Source: Methylacidiphilales bacterium
Lineage (GTDB): Bacteria; Verrucomicrobiota; Verrucomicrobiia; Methylacidiphilales; UBA1321
NCBI GenBank assembly: GCA_021272315.1
Contig: JAJSLI010000141.1
Span: 1-55,360, forward strand
Reading direction: 5' to 3'
Length of the DNA stretch: 55,360 bases
A model generated the notes under the pieces. It did no database searches and had not been told where the DNA came from. It worked only from the letters and a program-made list of their open reading frames with translations. Shown here one piece after another: positions 48,151 to 55,360 of the stretch; the first letter of the stretch is position 1; each line of letters opens with the position of its first letter. The position numbers were made by a program, and so were the translations under genes.

Positions 48151-50196
48151 ATGAATTACAGCCTTTCCTTCCCTCGAATGACCCTCCTGGGCATTGCCTT
48201 TATGGGCTGTCTGGCTGCCGCAAATGCTACCGCATCCCAAACAACCAATGCGTCAAGCCCACCGCCCCCCAAGAACCTGGGGCATATTCCACTTCCCGAG
48301 CAGGTCCCCTATTTGAACACCCCGCAACGCTATCCCGTGGGCAACGGTGTGGCTATGGCGGTGGGGGAGGCTACCGGAGAATGGAGCCAACTGGCCGGGC
48401 CCGGATATACCAGCCCCAACTTCATCACTTCCGAGGCCCTTACGCTTGAGATTGACGGGGTGGAGCAACCCCTTCGCGTGGAAATGAAACGGGCACGCGA
48501 AACCGGCGTGTACTATGGATTTACCGTCTGCGGCGACCTGCAAGTGCGTCTGATCGACTATGCCTGCTGGGGGCAGCCGTGGATTTCACGGCTCGTCATG
48601 ATCGATAATACCTCCGGGGCCGTTAGTCATAGTGTTCGGATCAAGGCAATGGTCCTGCCCAAAGCAGGGGCTGGAATGACGCATTGGCTGGTAAAAGATG
48701 CCGATAATGAGGACTGCGGAATAGCCATCAAAGCGGATGCGTCGGTTTGGATGCCATCCGGCGGGAAAAACGTCGCGGATAAATCGGTGGTCATTGCTTT
48801 CACCGATCCTGCCGGCACGGCGGTCCTTGGCAGCAACTCCTGCACTCTCGCGACAAAACTCACCGAGATCGCGCCCGGCGGTTCCTACAATGCCGCGCTC
48901 GGTCATTATTTCCGTCAGGGTGCTGCACCTGACGACCAGTGCATGGCCGCGATTCGCGCCATGGATAGCGTCGGTGATCTCGAAAAATGCGTCACGGACT
49001 GGCAATTGTGGTTCGAGCATGTCGGGCCCGGTTATCAGTTGGGCAATATCAAGGACGAGCGCGCGCGCAACCTGGTGGAAGGAGCGCTTGCCATTCTTAA
49101 GACCATCCAGTCGCAGGACGGAGGCCTTATCGCGCACGCGACCTTCTATAAAGACGGTTATATTCGTGACGCGGTGTTGGGCTTGCGTGGCCTGACGGCA
49201 ACGGGGCATTTCGATGAATCAAAACGGTGGTTGATCTGGCTGGACCATAAATTTGCCCTTTATGGGCACATACCCGATGCCGCCAGTTGCGAAGCGTCCC
49301 TGGCAGACGGAAGCACGAAAGGCGATATGGGAAACGCCAATGTCGAGGAAACCGCGCTGGTTCTGCTTTGCGCCCGGGATTACTACCATGCCACCCAAGA
49401 CCTCCAAACCCTGAATGCCATTCACCCCTCGTTACAGTACTGCATGGATGTCCAGCTCAAGGAAGCTGTTGCGAACGGCTACAAGCTGGAATTCAACGGC
49501 GATGAAACGGAAGTCTGCGGCGCGGTCAACATTTCTCCAACTGGCACGCAGGCGGGACTCCTCGCCCAAAAGCAGGATTGGGCGTTGTCGTCGGTCGCCT
49601 TATGTGCCGCGTCCCTGGACTTTTATATTGAATATCTGCAGGCCCGGGGCGAAGACCCCACGTCCTACCGGAACACGCAAACCGGCGCCACCCTGAATCT
49701 GAAAACAGAATTGAATCATTTGCTGCAGGCCATGGACACGGATTTCTGGAGAACCAACGTGCCGGAACTTCCTGAAGGGTTTCATGACTGTTTCAGGATA
49801 AAAAGCGATATGAGCTGGCCTCTCAAACGCATCGTCAACCTCACGCTCATGCCGGTCTATTTCGGGACGCCCTACCCTGCTGACGAAAAAGCCAAGGACG
49901 TGAGCGCCATGGCGCACTATTTCGATGAAAAAAGCGGGTTTCTTCCGCTGGTTCCAGGAGCTAACGGATTTGACGGCCATGACTTGGGTTACTTGCTGTG
50001 GTCGCTGGTCGAGGTTGGAAATCCGAAAAAGACGGAGGTATATCAAGCTCTGGTCAATGGGCCGACGGCGGATTGCTGGGGGACTTTCAACGAGGCGTAC
50101 AGCGGTAACGGCACCCGGAACAGCCACGATCTGCGGACCTTGGAAACGGGGTGCAACATCAGTGCCATCGCCAAATATTGGGATCTAAAACCGTGA
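48151..50196 (+). CDS. Secreted six-hairpin glycosidase-like protein
   Basis: A 681-residue protein with a signal peptide (MNYSLSFPRMTLLGIAFMGC, then LAAANATA). An N-terminal beta-sandwich (about 45-280, VGNGVAMAVGEATGEWSQLA, WGQPWISRLVMIDNTSG) is followed by an all-helical domain (about 300-675: ERARNLVEGALAILKTIQSQ, GYIRDAVLGLRGLTATGHFD, FNGDETEVCGAVNI, SWPLKRIVNL, LGYLLWSLVEVG) of the alpha/alpha six-barrel type found in several glycoside hydrolases. RDAVLGLRGL and GDET could carry the acidic catalytic residues. The exact GH family and substrate are not identified. An ATG at 48121 would give a longer, less convincing leader. Confidence 0.75.
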   Translation: MNYSLSFPRMTLLGIAFMGCLAAANATASQTTNASSPPPPKNLGHIPLPEQVPYLNTPQRYPVGNGVAMAVGEATGEWSQLAGPGYTSPNFITSEALTLEIDGVEQPLRVEMKRARETGVYYGFTVCGDLQVRLIDYACWGQPWISRLVMIDNTSGAVSHSVRIKAMVLPKAGAGMTHWLVKDADNEDCGIAIKADASVWMPSGGKNVADKSVVIAFTDPAGTAVLGSNSCTLATKLTEIAPGGSYNAALGHYFRQGAAPDDQCMAAIRAMDSVGDLEKCVTDWQLWFEHVGPGYQLGNIKDERARNLVEGALAILKTIQSQDGGLIAHATFYKDGYIRDAVLGLRGLTATGHFDESKRWLIWLDHKFALYGHIPDAASCEASLADGSTKGDMGNANVEETALVLLCARDYYHATQDLQTLNAIHPSLQYCMDVQLKEAVANGYKLEFNGDETEVCGAVNISPTGTQAGLLAQKQDWALSSVALCAASLDFYIEYLQARGEDPTSYRNTQTGATLNLKTELNHLLQAMDTDFWRTNVPELPEGFHDCFRIKSDMSWPLKRIVNLTLMPVYFGTPYPADEKAKDVSAMAHYFDEKSGFLPLVPGANGFDGHDLGYLLWSLVEVGNPKKTEVYQALVNGPTADCWGTFNEAYSGNGTRNSHDLRTLETGCNISAIAKYWDLKP

Positions 50197-50221
50197 TCCT
50201 GCGGCAGCTTCCGCTTGATTT

Positions 50222-50539
50222 TTAATCCAGTTTTGCGAGGGCGGCGCGGATTTCATTCTCGGGGCCTTCGTGCTCCTGGTCGATGGCCATCTTGAGCGCG
50301 CTTTCGTAATGGGCGCGGGCGGCGGCGGAATCGTTGCGTTGCAGGGCGATTTTGGCCAGGAGCATGGTGACGACCATCCAGTCCGGTTTGGCCTTGAGCG
50401 CGGCGGCGAGGCGGGCTTCGGCCTCGGGTATGCGACCTGCGTCGTAAAGCGCCTTGCCGAGACTGAAGAGGATAAGCTCGTCGTTGGGGCGTTGCTGGAG
50501 GAGGGCTTCGTACTTGGCGATGAGGGCGTCGGAAGACAC
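50222..50539 (-). CDS. Tetratricopeptide-repeat protein
   Basis: A 105-residue protein made of about two TPR units: DALIAKYEALLQQRPNDELI, LFSLGKALYDAGRIPEAEAR, LAAALKAKPDWMVVTMLLAK and NDSAAARAHYESALK. The TPR consensus (LGxALxxxGRxxEAxxxxxxAL) is clear. It acts as a protein-interaction scaffold; partners are unknown. The start is GTG at 50539. Confidence 0.85.
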   Translation of the reverse strand: MSSDALIAKYEALLQQRPNDELILFSLGKALYDAGRIPEAEARLAAALKAKPDWMVVTMLLAKIALQRNDSAAARAHYESALKMAIDQEHEGPENEIRAALAKLD

Positions 50540-50560
50540 TGAATTAAACCATAATCACGT

Positions 50561-51037
50561 TCAACTTTTTGACAATAACACCTCGATCATTTCGCAATCG
50601 TCTCTGTCCGAACGATTGTCCGATCTAAACTCTTCGACTTTATGCTTGATCGTTTCAGATGACATTAACTTTGTTCGAGCCAGTATATACAAAGCCTTGG
50701 TGTGTGTGTTCTCAACGTTCCAAGCTAAAGTCATGCTCTCAAGCTCTCTTTTCAGAGAACCCCAAAAAGTTTCATCAAATTCGTCGGCGAACGTAGATAA
50801 AACCCAATAAATCCAAACATCGTCTCCGGATTTAAAAACACTTCGAACTGGTTCAATGAGGTCATGCCCAAAGGTTGGCAAGAACTTTCCAATGAGGTAG
50901 GAACCGGGCCAATTCATGTCCTGAAGACGCTCCAACAGTGCTGGGATATCGGCTGCTGTTACTGACATTTTGCCCGAGATTATAGCTTGTGCGCAGTGAC
51001 CCCATTCCAGCTTTGAAGTCGGAAATCGGGAAGACAT
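50561..51037 (-). CDS. DUF5071-like protein, low GC
   Basis: A 158-residue soluble protein. The stretch ADIPALLERLQDMNWPGSYL, then LIEPVRSVFKSGDDVWIYWV and the following helix pattern fit DUF5071, often found near toxin immunity-type genes; the match is from memory and moderate. The gene is AT-rich for the window and lies beside a hairpin and a palindromic repeat, so it may be a recent arrival. The ATG at 51037 has no strong ribosome-binding site. Confidence 0.6.
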   Translation of the reverse strand: MSSRFPTSKLEWGHCAQAIISGKMSVTAADIPALLERLQDMNWPGSYLIGKFLPTFGHDLIEPVRSVFKSGDDVWIYWVLSTFADEFDETFWGSLKRELESMTLAWNVENTHTKALYILARTKLMSSETIKHKVEEFRSDNRSDRDDCEMIEVLLSKS

Positions 51038-51080
51038 GTCTTTTAAAGTAACAAGCCTCCTCTATTTTTCAAAGGATCAG

Positions 51081-51106
51081 TTTGGCTGGCCATCAGACCG
51101 GCCAAA
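51081..51106. repeat. Inverted repeat next to DUF5071-like gene
   Basis: TTTGGCTGG (51081-51089) pairs with CCGGCCAAA (51098-51106) with one mismatch and an 8-base loop. It may belong to the same intergenic repeat block as the palindrome 13 bp to the right. Confidence 0.45.
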
Positions 51107-51118
51107 AGAATTTGAAGT

Positions 51119-51143
51119 GCGACGGTCATAGACCGCCGCTACA
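51119..51143 (+). repeat. Palindromic interspersed repeat, copy 3
   Basis: GCGACGGTCATAGACCGCCG then CTACA: the same orientation as copy 1 at 4722, differing at only three positions in the shared 22 bases. It ends 8 bp before the ATG of the FAD oxidoreductase, as copy 1 ends 10 bp before ruvA. Confidence 0.75.
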
Positions 51144-51151
51144 ACAGAATC

Positions 51152-52732
51152 ATGGCGCATTACGACGTGGTGATTGTCGGGGCGGGGCACAACGGGCTGA
51201 CCTGCGCCTGTTATCTCGCAAAGGCGGGGCGCAAGGTTCTGGTGCTGGAGCGGCGGCACATCGTGGGCGGGGCGGTCTGCACGCAGGACGATCTCATTCC
51301 GGGTTACCGGCTCGACGTGGGTTCGTCGGCCCACATCATGATCCATCTCACGCCGGTGCTCCGCGACCTGGAGTTGCACCGGTTCGGGCTCGAGTACCTC
51401 GAGATGGACCCGTGGGCCTATTACCCGATCCTGGGCACGGGAACCGGGATCAGCTTTTACCGCGACGTGGAGCGGACCTGCGCCAGCATCGCCAGGGTTT
51501 CACCGAAGGACGCCGAGGCTTACCGCGCGTTCGTGCGCCATTGGGGCGAACTGAACGAGGGGATTTTCGAGACGTTTCTCAAGCCACCGTCGCCGGGCAG
51601 GATTTTCGGCACGATCTTCAAGCGCAACCTGCTCAACTGGCGCTCGCGCAAGCTCTGGTCATCCATGGATACGTCGCGGCAGTTGATGGCCCCCTACGGC
51701 GCGCTGATCGAGGAATTGTTCGAGCATCCCGCGGTGCGGACGGCGCTGGCGTGGCTCTCGGCCCAGTCGGGTCCCGCGCCGGGCGAGATGGCCAGCGGCG
51801 ACATGCTCGGCTGGAACGCGATGATCCACAAGAGCGGCGCGAAACGGGCCAAGGGCGGCAGCGGCGCGCTGACCCAGGCAATGGCGAAATGTCTGCAAAG
51901 CCATGGCGGAGAAATCATCTGCAACGCGGAGGTGACGGAAATCGGGCGCGAGGGCGAAACGTGGCACATCGCCCATGGAGGCGGATCGGCCACGGCACAA
52001 AAGGTAGTGAGTGCCTGCCACCTGCACACGCTCTTCGGCAAGCTGCTGAAAGACGCGCCGGAGGAATTGAAAAAGCGAGCGTTGCGCACTCGGATCGGCA
52101 ACGGCTTCGGCATGATGGTGCGTCATGCGGTGGAGGAATTGCCCGATTACGGCGATGCCTCGGCGCCGGCAGGTCCCCTTCCCGGCACGAAGGATTACCA
52201 GACCTCCCTCCAGTTGCTTTGTCCCTCGGTGGATTATCTCACCAGCTCGCATCGTGATTTCATGTTCGGCCTGCCGCCGCAGAAACCGTCCGTTGTGGCG
52301 ATGAGTTTCTCGGCGCTTGACCCGACGCTGGCCCCGGCGGGCAAGCATACGCTTTTCACCTGGGGCCAATATCATCCTTACGAATTGAGCAACGGCGAGA
52401 ACTGGGACGCGATCCGCGAACGCGAAGCGGACAAGCTTTACGACCTGGTCTGCCAGTACGCGCCGAAAATGCGGGGCAAGATGATCGGGCGTTACATCCA
52501 GACGCCGCTTGATCTGGAACGGACGCTGGGTCTGCTGCGGGCGAACGTCATGCACCTCGAAATGAGTCTCGACCAGATGTTCATGTTCCGACCGCTGCCG
52601 GAGCTTTCCGAGTACAAGGTGCCCGGCATGCCCGGCCTTTACCTCACCGGGGCGAGCACGCATCCGGGCGGCGGCGTCTTCGCGGCGAGCGGTTACAACA
52701 CGGCGCGGGTGATTTTGCAAGAGCGGCCGTAG
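51152..52732 (+). CDS. CrtI/PYROXD2-like FAD-dependent oxidoreductase
   Basis: Flavoprotein of the phytoene desaturase-like group, 526 residues. The N-terminal dinucleotide fold is DVVIVGAGHNGLTCACYLAK (GxGxxG), followed by VLVLERRHIVGGAVCTQDDL, the second FAD contact. The C-terminal FAD motif is GMPGLYLTGASTHPGGGVFA with Ala-Ala-Ser-Gly-Tyr-Asn-Thr-Ala at the end. The closest layout I recognise is PYROXD2-type, substrate unknown; no carotenoid genes are nearby, so a carotenoid role is not implied. The palindromic repeat sits at its 5' end. Confidence 0.85.
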   Translation: MAHYDVVIVGAGHNGLTCACYLAKAGRKVLVLERRHIVGGAVCTQDDLIPGYRLDVGSSAHIMIHLTPVLRDLELHRFGLEYLEMDPWAYYPILGTGTGISFYRDVERTCASIARVSPKDAEAYRAFVRHWGELNEGIFETFLKPPSPGRIFGTIFKRNLLNWRSRKLWSSMDTSRQLMAPYGALIEELFEHPAVRTALAWLSAQSGPAPGEMASGDMLGWNAMIHKSGAKRAKGGSGALTQAMAKCLQSHGGEIICNAEVTEIGREGETWHIAHGGGSATAQKVVSACHLHTLFGKLLKDAPEELKKRALRTRIGNGFGMMVRHAVEELPDYGDASAPAGPLPGTKDYQTSLQLLCPSVDYLTSSHRDFMFGLPPQKPSVVAMSFSALDPTLAPAGKHTLFTWGQYHPYELSNGENWDAIREREADKLYDLVCQYAPKMRGKMIGRYIQTPLDLERTLGLLRANVMHLEMSLDQMFMFRPLPELSEYKVPGMPGLYLTGASTHPGGGVFAASGYNTARVILQERP

Positions 52733-52819
52733 CCGGATTGCGGCGTAAAAAAACCGCACATCAACTATTGCTCTAAGGGCCATTCTGCGATTTATTGGTG
52801 GCGACAAGGGCCTGGAACT

Positions 52820-54091
52820 ATGAGACCTGACGAGGATTTCGAGCCGAGTCCCGGGGATTTTCAGATCCTGTTCGAATCGGCGCCCGGCCTTAACCTGATC
52901 CTGCGCCCCGACCTGACGATCGTCGCCGTAAGCGAGGCTTACTTGCGCGCCACCAAGACGCACCGCAAGGAAATCGTTGGGCGCGGAATCTTTGAAGTCT
53001 TCCCGGACAATCCGGACGATCCGAATGCCGACGGCGTGCGCAACCTGCGGGCGTCGCTCAACCGCGTGCTGGCGACCCGCGCGCCCGATACGATGCCGGT
53101 CCAGAAGTACGACATCCGCCTGCCCGAGGAGGAGGGAGGCGGTTTCGTGGAGCGTTTCTGGAGCCCGATCAATACGCCGGCCTTCGATGCGGGCGGGAAG
53201 CTGATTTATATCATCCACCGCGTCGAGGACGTAACCGAGTTCGTACGACTCAAGCAGCAGGGCAGCGAGCAGTCGCGGATGACCGAGGAACTGCGCTCGC
53301 GCGCGCAAGAGATGGAATCGGAGGTGCTCAAACGAGGCCGGGAATTAATCGTGGCGAATGAAAAGCTGACCACGGCTAACGCCGACCTGGCGCAGGCGCT
53401 GAAGAAATTGGAATCGTTCAGCTATTCGGTGTCGCACGATTTGCGCGCGCCGCTGCGACATATCCAAGGCTACGCCGATTTGCTGGGCGGCGATGAGGGG
53501 TCAAAACTCAGCGAAGACGGACAGCGCTACCTGAAAGTCATGATCGACTCGTCCAAGCGGATGGGGACACTGATCGACGACTTGCTCTCGTTTTCGCGGA
53601 TGGGCCTGGTGGAAATGCGGTTGGGGACGGTGAAAATGAGCGAAGCGGTTCAGGAAACGGTGCGGGCCCTTTCTTCGGACCTGAACGGGAGGAAGATCGA
53701 GTGGAAAATCGGATCGCTGCCCGATGTACACGGCGACCGCGCCCTGCTCAATCAGGTGTGGACGAACCTGCTTTCGAACGCGGTGAAGTATTCGAGGCAG
53801 CGTGATCCGGCGGAAATCGCCGTCGGCTGCGACCGCCAGGGAAATGAGCTGGTCTTTTGGGTAAGGGACAACGGGGCGGGTTTCGATATGAAATATGCGG
53901 ACAAACTCTTCGGGGTGTTCCAACGGTTGCATCATCCGAACGAATTTGAAGGGACGGGGATCGGGCTGGCGAATGTGCGGCAGATCATTTCGCGGCACGG
54001 GGGACGGACATGGGCCGAGGGCAAGGTGGGCGAAGGAGCGACGTTCTATTTCAGCCTGCCGACAGGGGAAATCACCCCGGCAACGGTTTGA
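52820..54091 (+). CDS. Cytosolic PAS sensor histidine kinase
   Basis: A 423-residue kinase without membrane helices. A PAS domain covers about 13-140 ([48 protein letters not shown]), a coiled-coil linker follows (145-198), then the dimerisation/phosphoacceptor box [20 protein letters not shown] with His206, and the HATPase_c domain: [15 protein letters not shown] (N box), DNGAGFD (G1), [20 protein letters not shown] (F and G2 boxes). It lacks a receiver and has no response regulator beside it, so the partner is elsewhere. ilvB lies 54 bp downstream. Confidence 0.93.
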   Translation: MRPDEDFEPSPGDFQILFESAPGLNLILRPDLTIVAVSEAYLRATKTHRKEIVGRGIFEVFPDNPDDPNADGVRNLRASLNRVLATRAPDTMPVQKYDIRLPEEEGGGFVERFWSPINTPAFDAGGKLIYIIHRVEDVTEFVRLKQQGSEQSRMTEELRSRAQEMESEVLKRGRELIVANEKLTTANADLAQALKKLESFSYSVSHDLRAPLRHIQGYADLLGGDEGSKLSEDGQRYLKVMIDSSKRMGTLIDDLLSFSRMGLVEMRLGTVKMSEAVQETVRALSSDLNGRKIEWKIGSLPDVHGDRALLNQVWTNLLSNAVKYSRQRDPAEIAVGCDRQGNELVFWVRDNGAGFDMKYADKLFGVFQRLHHPNEFEGTGIGLANVRQIISRHGGRTWAEGKVGEGATFYFSLPTGEITPATV

Positions 54092-54145
54092 TAAACAGCG
54101 TTGCTAAACGGTTCCTCCTGCTTTAGTATATTCCTTCGCTGATTT

Positions 54146-55360
54146 ATGAAAGCAACGCTCAAAACCAAGACGAAAAAGGCGGTTTCCACGCCGCTTCCCC
54201 AACTCGGCCCCACGATGAACGGAGCGGAAGTCCTCGTTGCGAGCTTGGAACGCGAGGGCGTCGATACGATTTTCGCCTATCCCGGCGGGGCCAGCCAGTT
54301 GCTGCATCAGGCGCTGACCAAGTCGAAAAAGATCCGCACCATCCTTCCGCGCCACGAGCAGGGCGGCGGTTTCATGGCGGCCGGTTATTCCCGCGCCACG
54401 GGCAAAGTGGGAGTGTGCATGGCGACGAGCGGGCCCGGCGCGACCAATCTCGTGACCGCCCTCGCCGACGCCTTCATGGATTCGATCCCGCTGGTGTCGG
54501 TGACCGGCCAGGTTCCCTCCTACAACATCGGCAAAGGCGCTTTCCAGGAAACCGATTTCTTCGGTCTGACGCTGCCGGTGGTAAAGCATAGTTACCTCGT
54601 GATGGATGCGCGAGACATCCCGCGCGTCGTGAAGGAGGCGTTTTACATCGCCCGAAGCGGACGCCCCGGCCCTGTGGTGATCGACATCCCCAAGGATGTG
54701 CAGACTGAAAAGATTCAGCCGATTTTTCCCAGCAAGGTCGAATTGCGCGGCTACAAGCCGGAAAAAAAAGCCGACGATCTCGCGCTTAACGAATTGCTCG
54801 GCCTGATCGAAAAAGCGGAGAAGCCGGTGCTCTATGTGGGCGGCGGCATCATTTCCTCCGGCGCCTCGAAGCAACTGCTCGAATTCGCGGAGCTGACCAA
54901 TATTCCGGTGTGCACCACGCTGATGGGGATCTGCTGTTTTCCCGAAACCCATCCTCTTTCCCTGAAATGGCTCGGGATGCACGGCACCTATTACGCGAAT
55001 CGCGCGGTGAACGAGGCTGACCTGCTGCTGGCTTTCGGCGTGCGCTTTGACGACCGCGTGACCGGCAAGGTTTCCGAGTTCGCCAAGCACGGCACCATCG
55101 TCCACATCGACATCGATTACGCCGAGTTCGACAAGAACAAGCATGTCCATCTCCCCATCCTGAGCGACGTGAAGTACGCGCTGGAACGGCTCAACACGAT
55201 GATTCGCAAGGAAAACCGCGCCCGGAAGACATTCCCCGCGTGGCAGAGGGATATCGAGACATGGCGCACGGCGCAGCCCTTGAAATTTCATAATTACGAG
55301 GACAAGATCGCGCCCCAACTGGTCATCCAGAAACTCTGGGAAATGACCAAGGGCGAAGCG
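54146..55360 (+). CDS. ilvB: Acetolactate synthase large subunit (5' part, cut by window edge)
   Basis: ThDP enzyme making acetolactate or acetohydroxybutyrate in branched-chain amino-acid synthesis. 405 codons are present with no stop before the window edge; a full subunit is about 560-600, so the C-terminal ThDP-binding domain is missing. The catalytic Glu71 is in LPRHEQGGGFMAAGYSRATG, the FAD-region piece GVCMATSGPGATNLVTALAD follows, then GQVPSYNIGKGAFQETDFFG and SGRPGPVVIDIPKDVQ, and the middle domain with VLYVGGGIIS. A 20-residue Lys/Thr-rich N-terminal extension precedes the usual start. ilvN should follow outside the window. Confidence 0.95.
   Translation, partial: MKATLKTKTKKAVSTPLPQLGPTMNGAEVLVASLEREGVDTIFAYPGGASQLLHQALTKSKKIRTILPRHEQGGGFMAAGYSRATGKVGVCMATSGPGATNLVTALADAFMDSIPLVSVTGQVPSYNIGKGAFQETDFFGLTLPVVKHSYLVMDARDIPRVVKEAFYIARSGRPGPVVIDIPKDVQTEKIQPIFPSKVELRGYKPEKKADDLALNELLGLIEKAEKPVLYVGGGIISSGASKQLLEFAELTNIPVCTTLMGICCFPETHPLSLKWLGMHGTYYANRAVNEADLLLAFGVRFDDRVTGKVSEFAKHGTIVHIDIDYAEFDKNKHVHLPILSDVKYALERLNTMIRKENRARKTFPAWQRDIETWRTAQPLKFHNYEDKIAPQLVIQKLWEMTKGEA

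Noticed and set aside
51119..51143. Operator specific to the FAD oxidoreductase
   Set aside because: Almost the same sequence occurs upstream of ruvA, so it is better explained as a dispersed repeat.
51152..52732. Carotenoid desaturase assignment
   Set aside because: The fold is CrtI-like, but no carotenoid synthesis gene is nearby and the layout is closer to PYROXD2-type proteins.

Overview
The window is GC-rich bacterial DNA with tightly packed genes on both strands. Several families point to the Verrucomicrobiota (PVC group): a Minf_1886-type conserved protein, a DUF1844 protein, a two-domain M16 peptidase, an integrase ending in an HYRELVTPE-type tail, and many palindromic intergenic repeats. 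The phylum is an inference from family content. No rRNA or tRNA gene and no CRISPR array was seen.

Layout. 0-5 kb: remnant of a response-regulator receiver domain with an in-frame stop, a photolyase converging on an SDR/DUF2867 protein, and a lone tyrosine integrase. 4.7-7.7 kb: ruvA and ruvB, split by an opposing HEPN/DUF4145-like gene and bordered by interspersed repeats, then a YjbQ protein. 7.6-11 kb: MFS transporter, small lipoprotein, metallo-beta-lactamase-fold hydrolase, inositol-monophosphatase-family enzyme. 11.1-15 kb: a co-directional set (52-aa membrane protein, Minf_1886 protein, M16 peptidase, DUF1844 protein). 15-16.2 kb: an overlapping iscX-ridA-pyrE operon with a 274-bp MITE-like element just upstream of iscX. 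16.5-19 kb: a membrane/coiled-coil protein and an unknown protein, divergent from an FHA-domain protein. 19-25.4 kb: DUF6065, PhoH, 7TM-HD phosphodiesterase and YbeY, converging on the helicase HrpB.

25.4-37.2 kb: a 481-bp gap with a possible RhuM-family remnant, a FucP-type permease, a Gfo/Idh/MocA oxidoreductase bracketed by a direct repeat, a divergent Rrf2 regulator/chromate transporter pair, a gcvP operon with a degenerate metallo-beta-lactamase protein, and NADP isocitrate dehydrogenase. 37.2-45.5 kb: composite repeat, an isolated nuoA, a YcgR/YcgQ-like permease pair, a ParE/RelE-type toxin-antitoxin module, rpmG, a ClpX-like ATPase without the N-terminal zinc finger, and an operon of GT39-type transferase, M20 peptidase and a small membrane protein. 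45.6-55.4 kb: LolA-like protein, an array of palindromes, a CHASE2 protein without an output domain, a secreted glycosidase-like protein, TPR and DUF5071-like proteins, a CrtI/PYROXD2-like oxidoreductase, a PAS histidine kinase, and the 5' part of acetolactate synthase (ilvB), cut by the window edge.

Most genes are housekeeping (DNA repair, translation, one-carbon and central metabolism). The accessory signal is scattered: an integrase, a HEPN gene inside ruvAB, a toxin-antitoxin pair, a MITE-like element, at least five kinds of interspersed repeat and two gene remnants. I found no multi-gene cluster that I can defend as a new defence or biosynthetic system. The best leads are the HEPN gene in ruvAB, the MITE-like element upstream of iscX-ridA-pyrE, the isolated nuoA beside a metal-type permease pair, and the zinc-finger-less ClpX.
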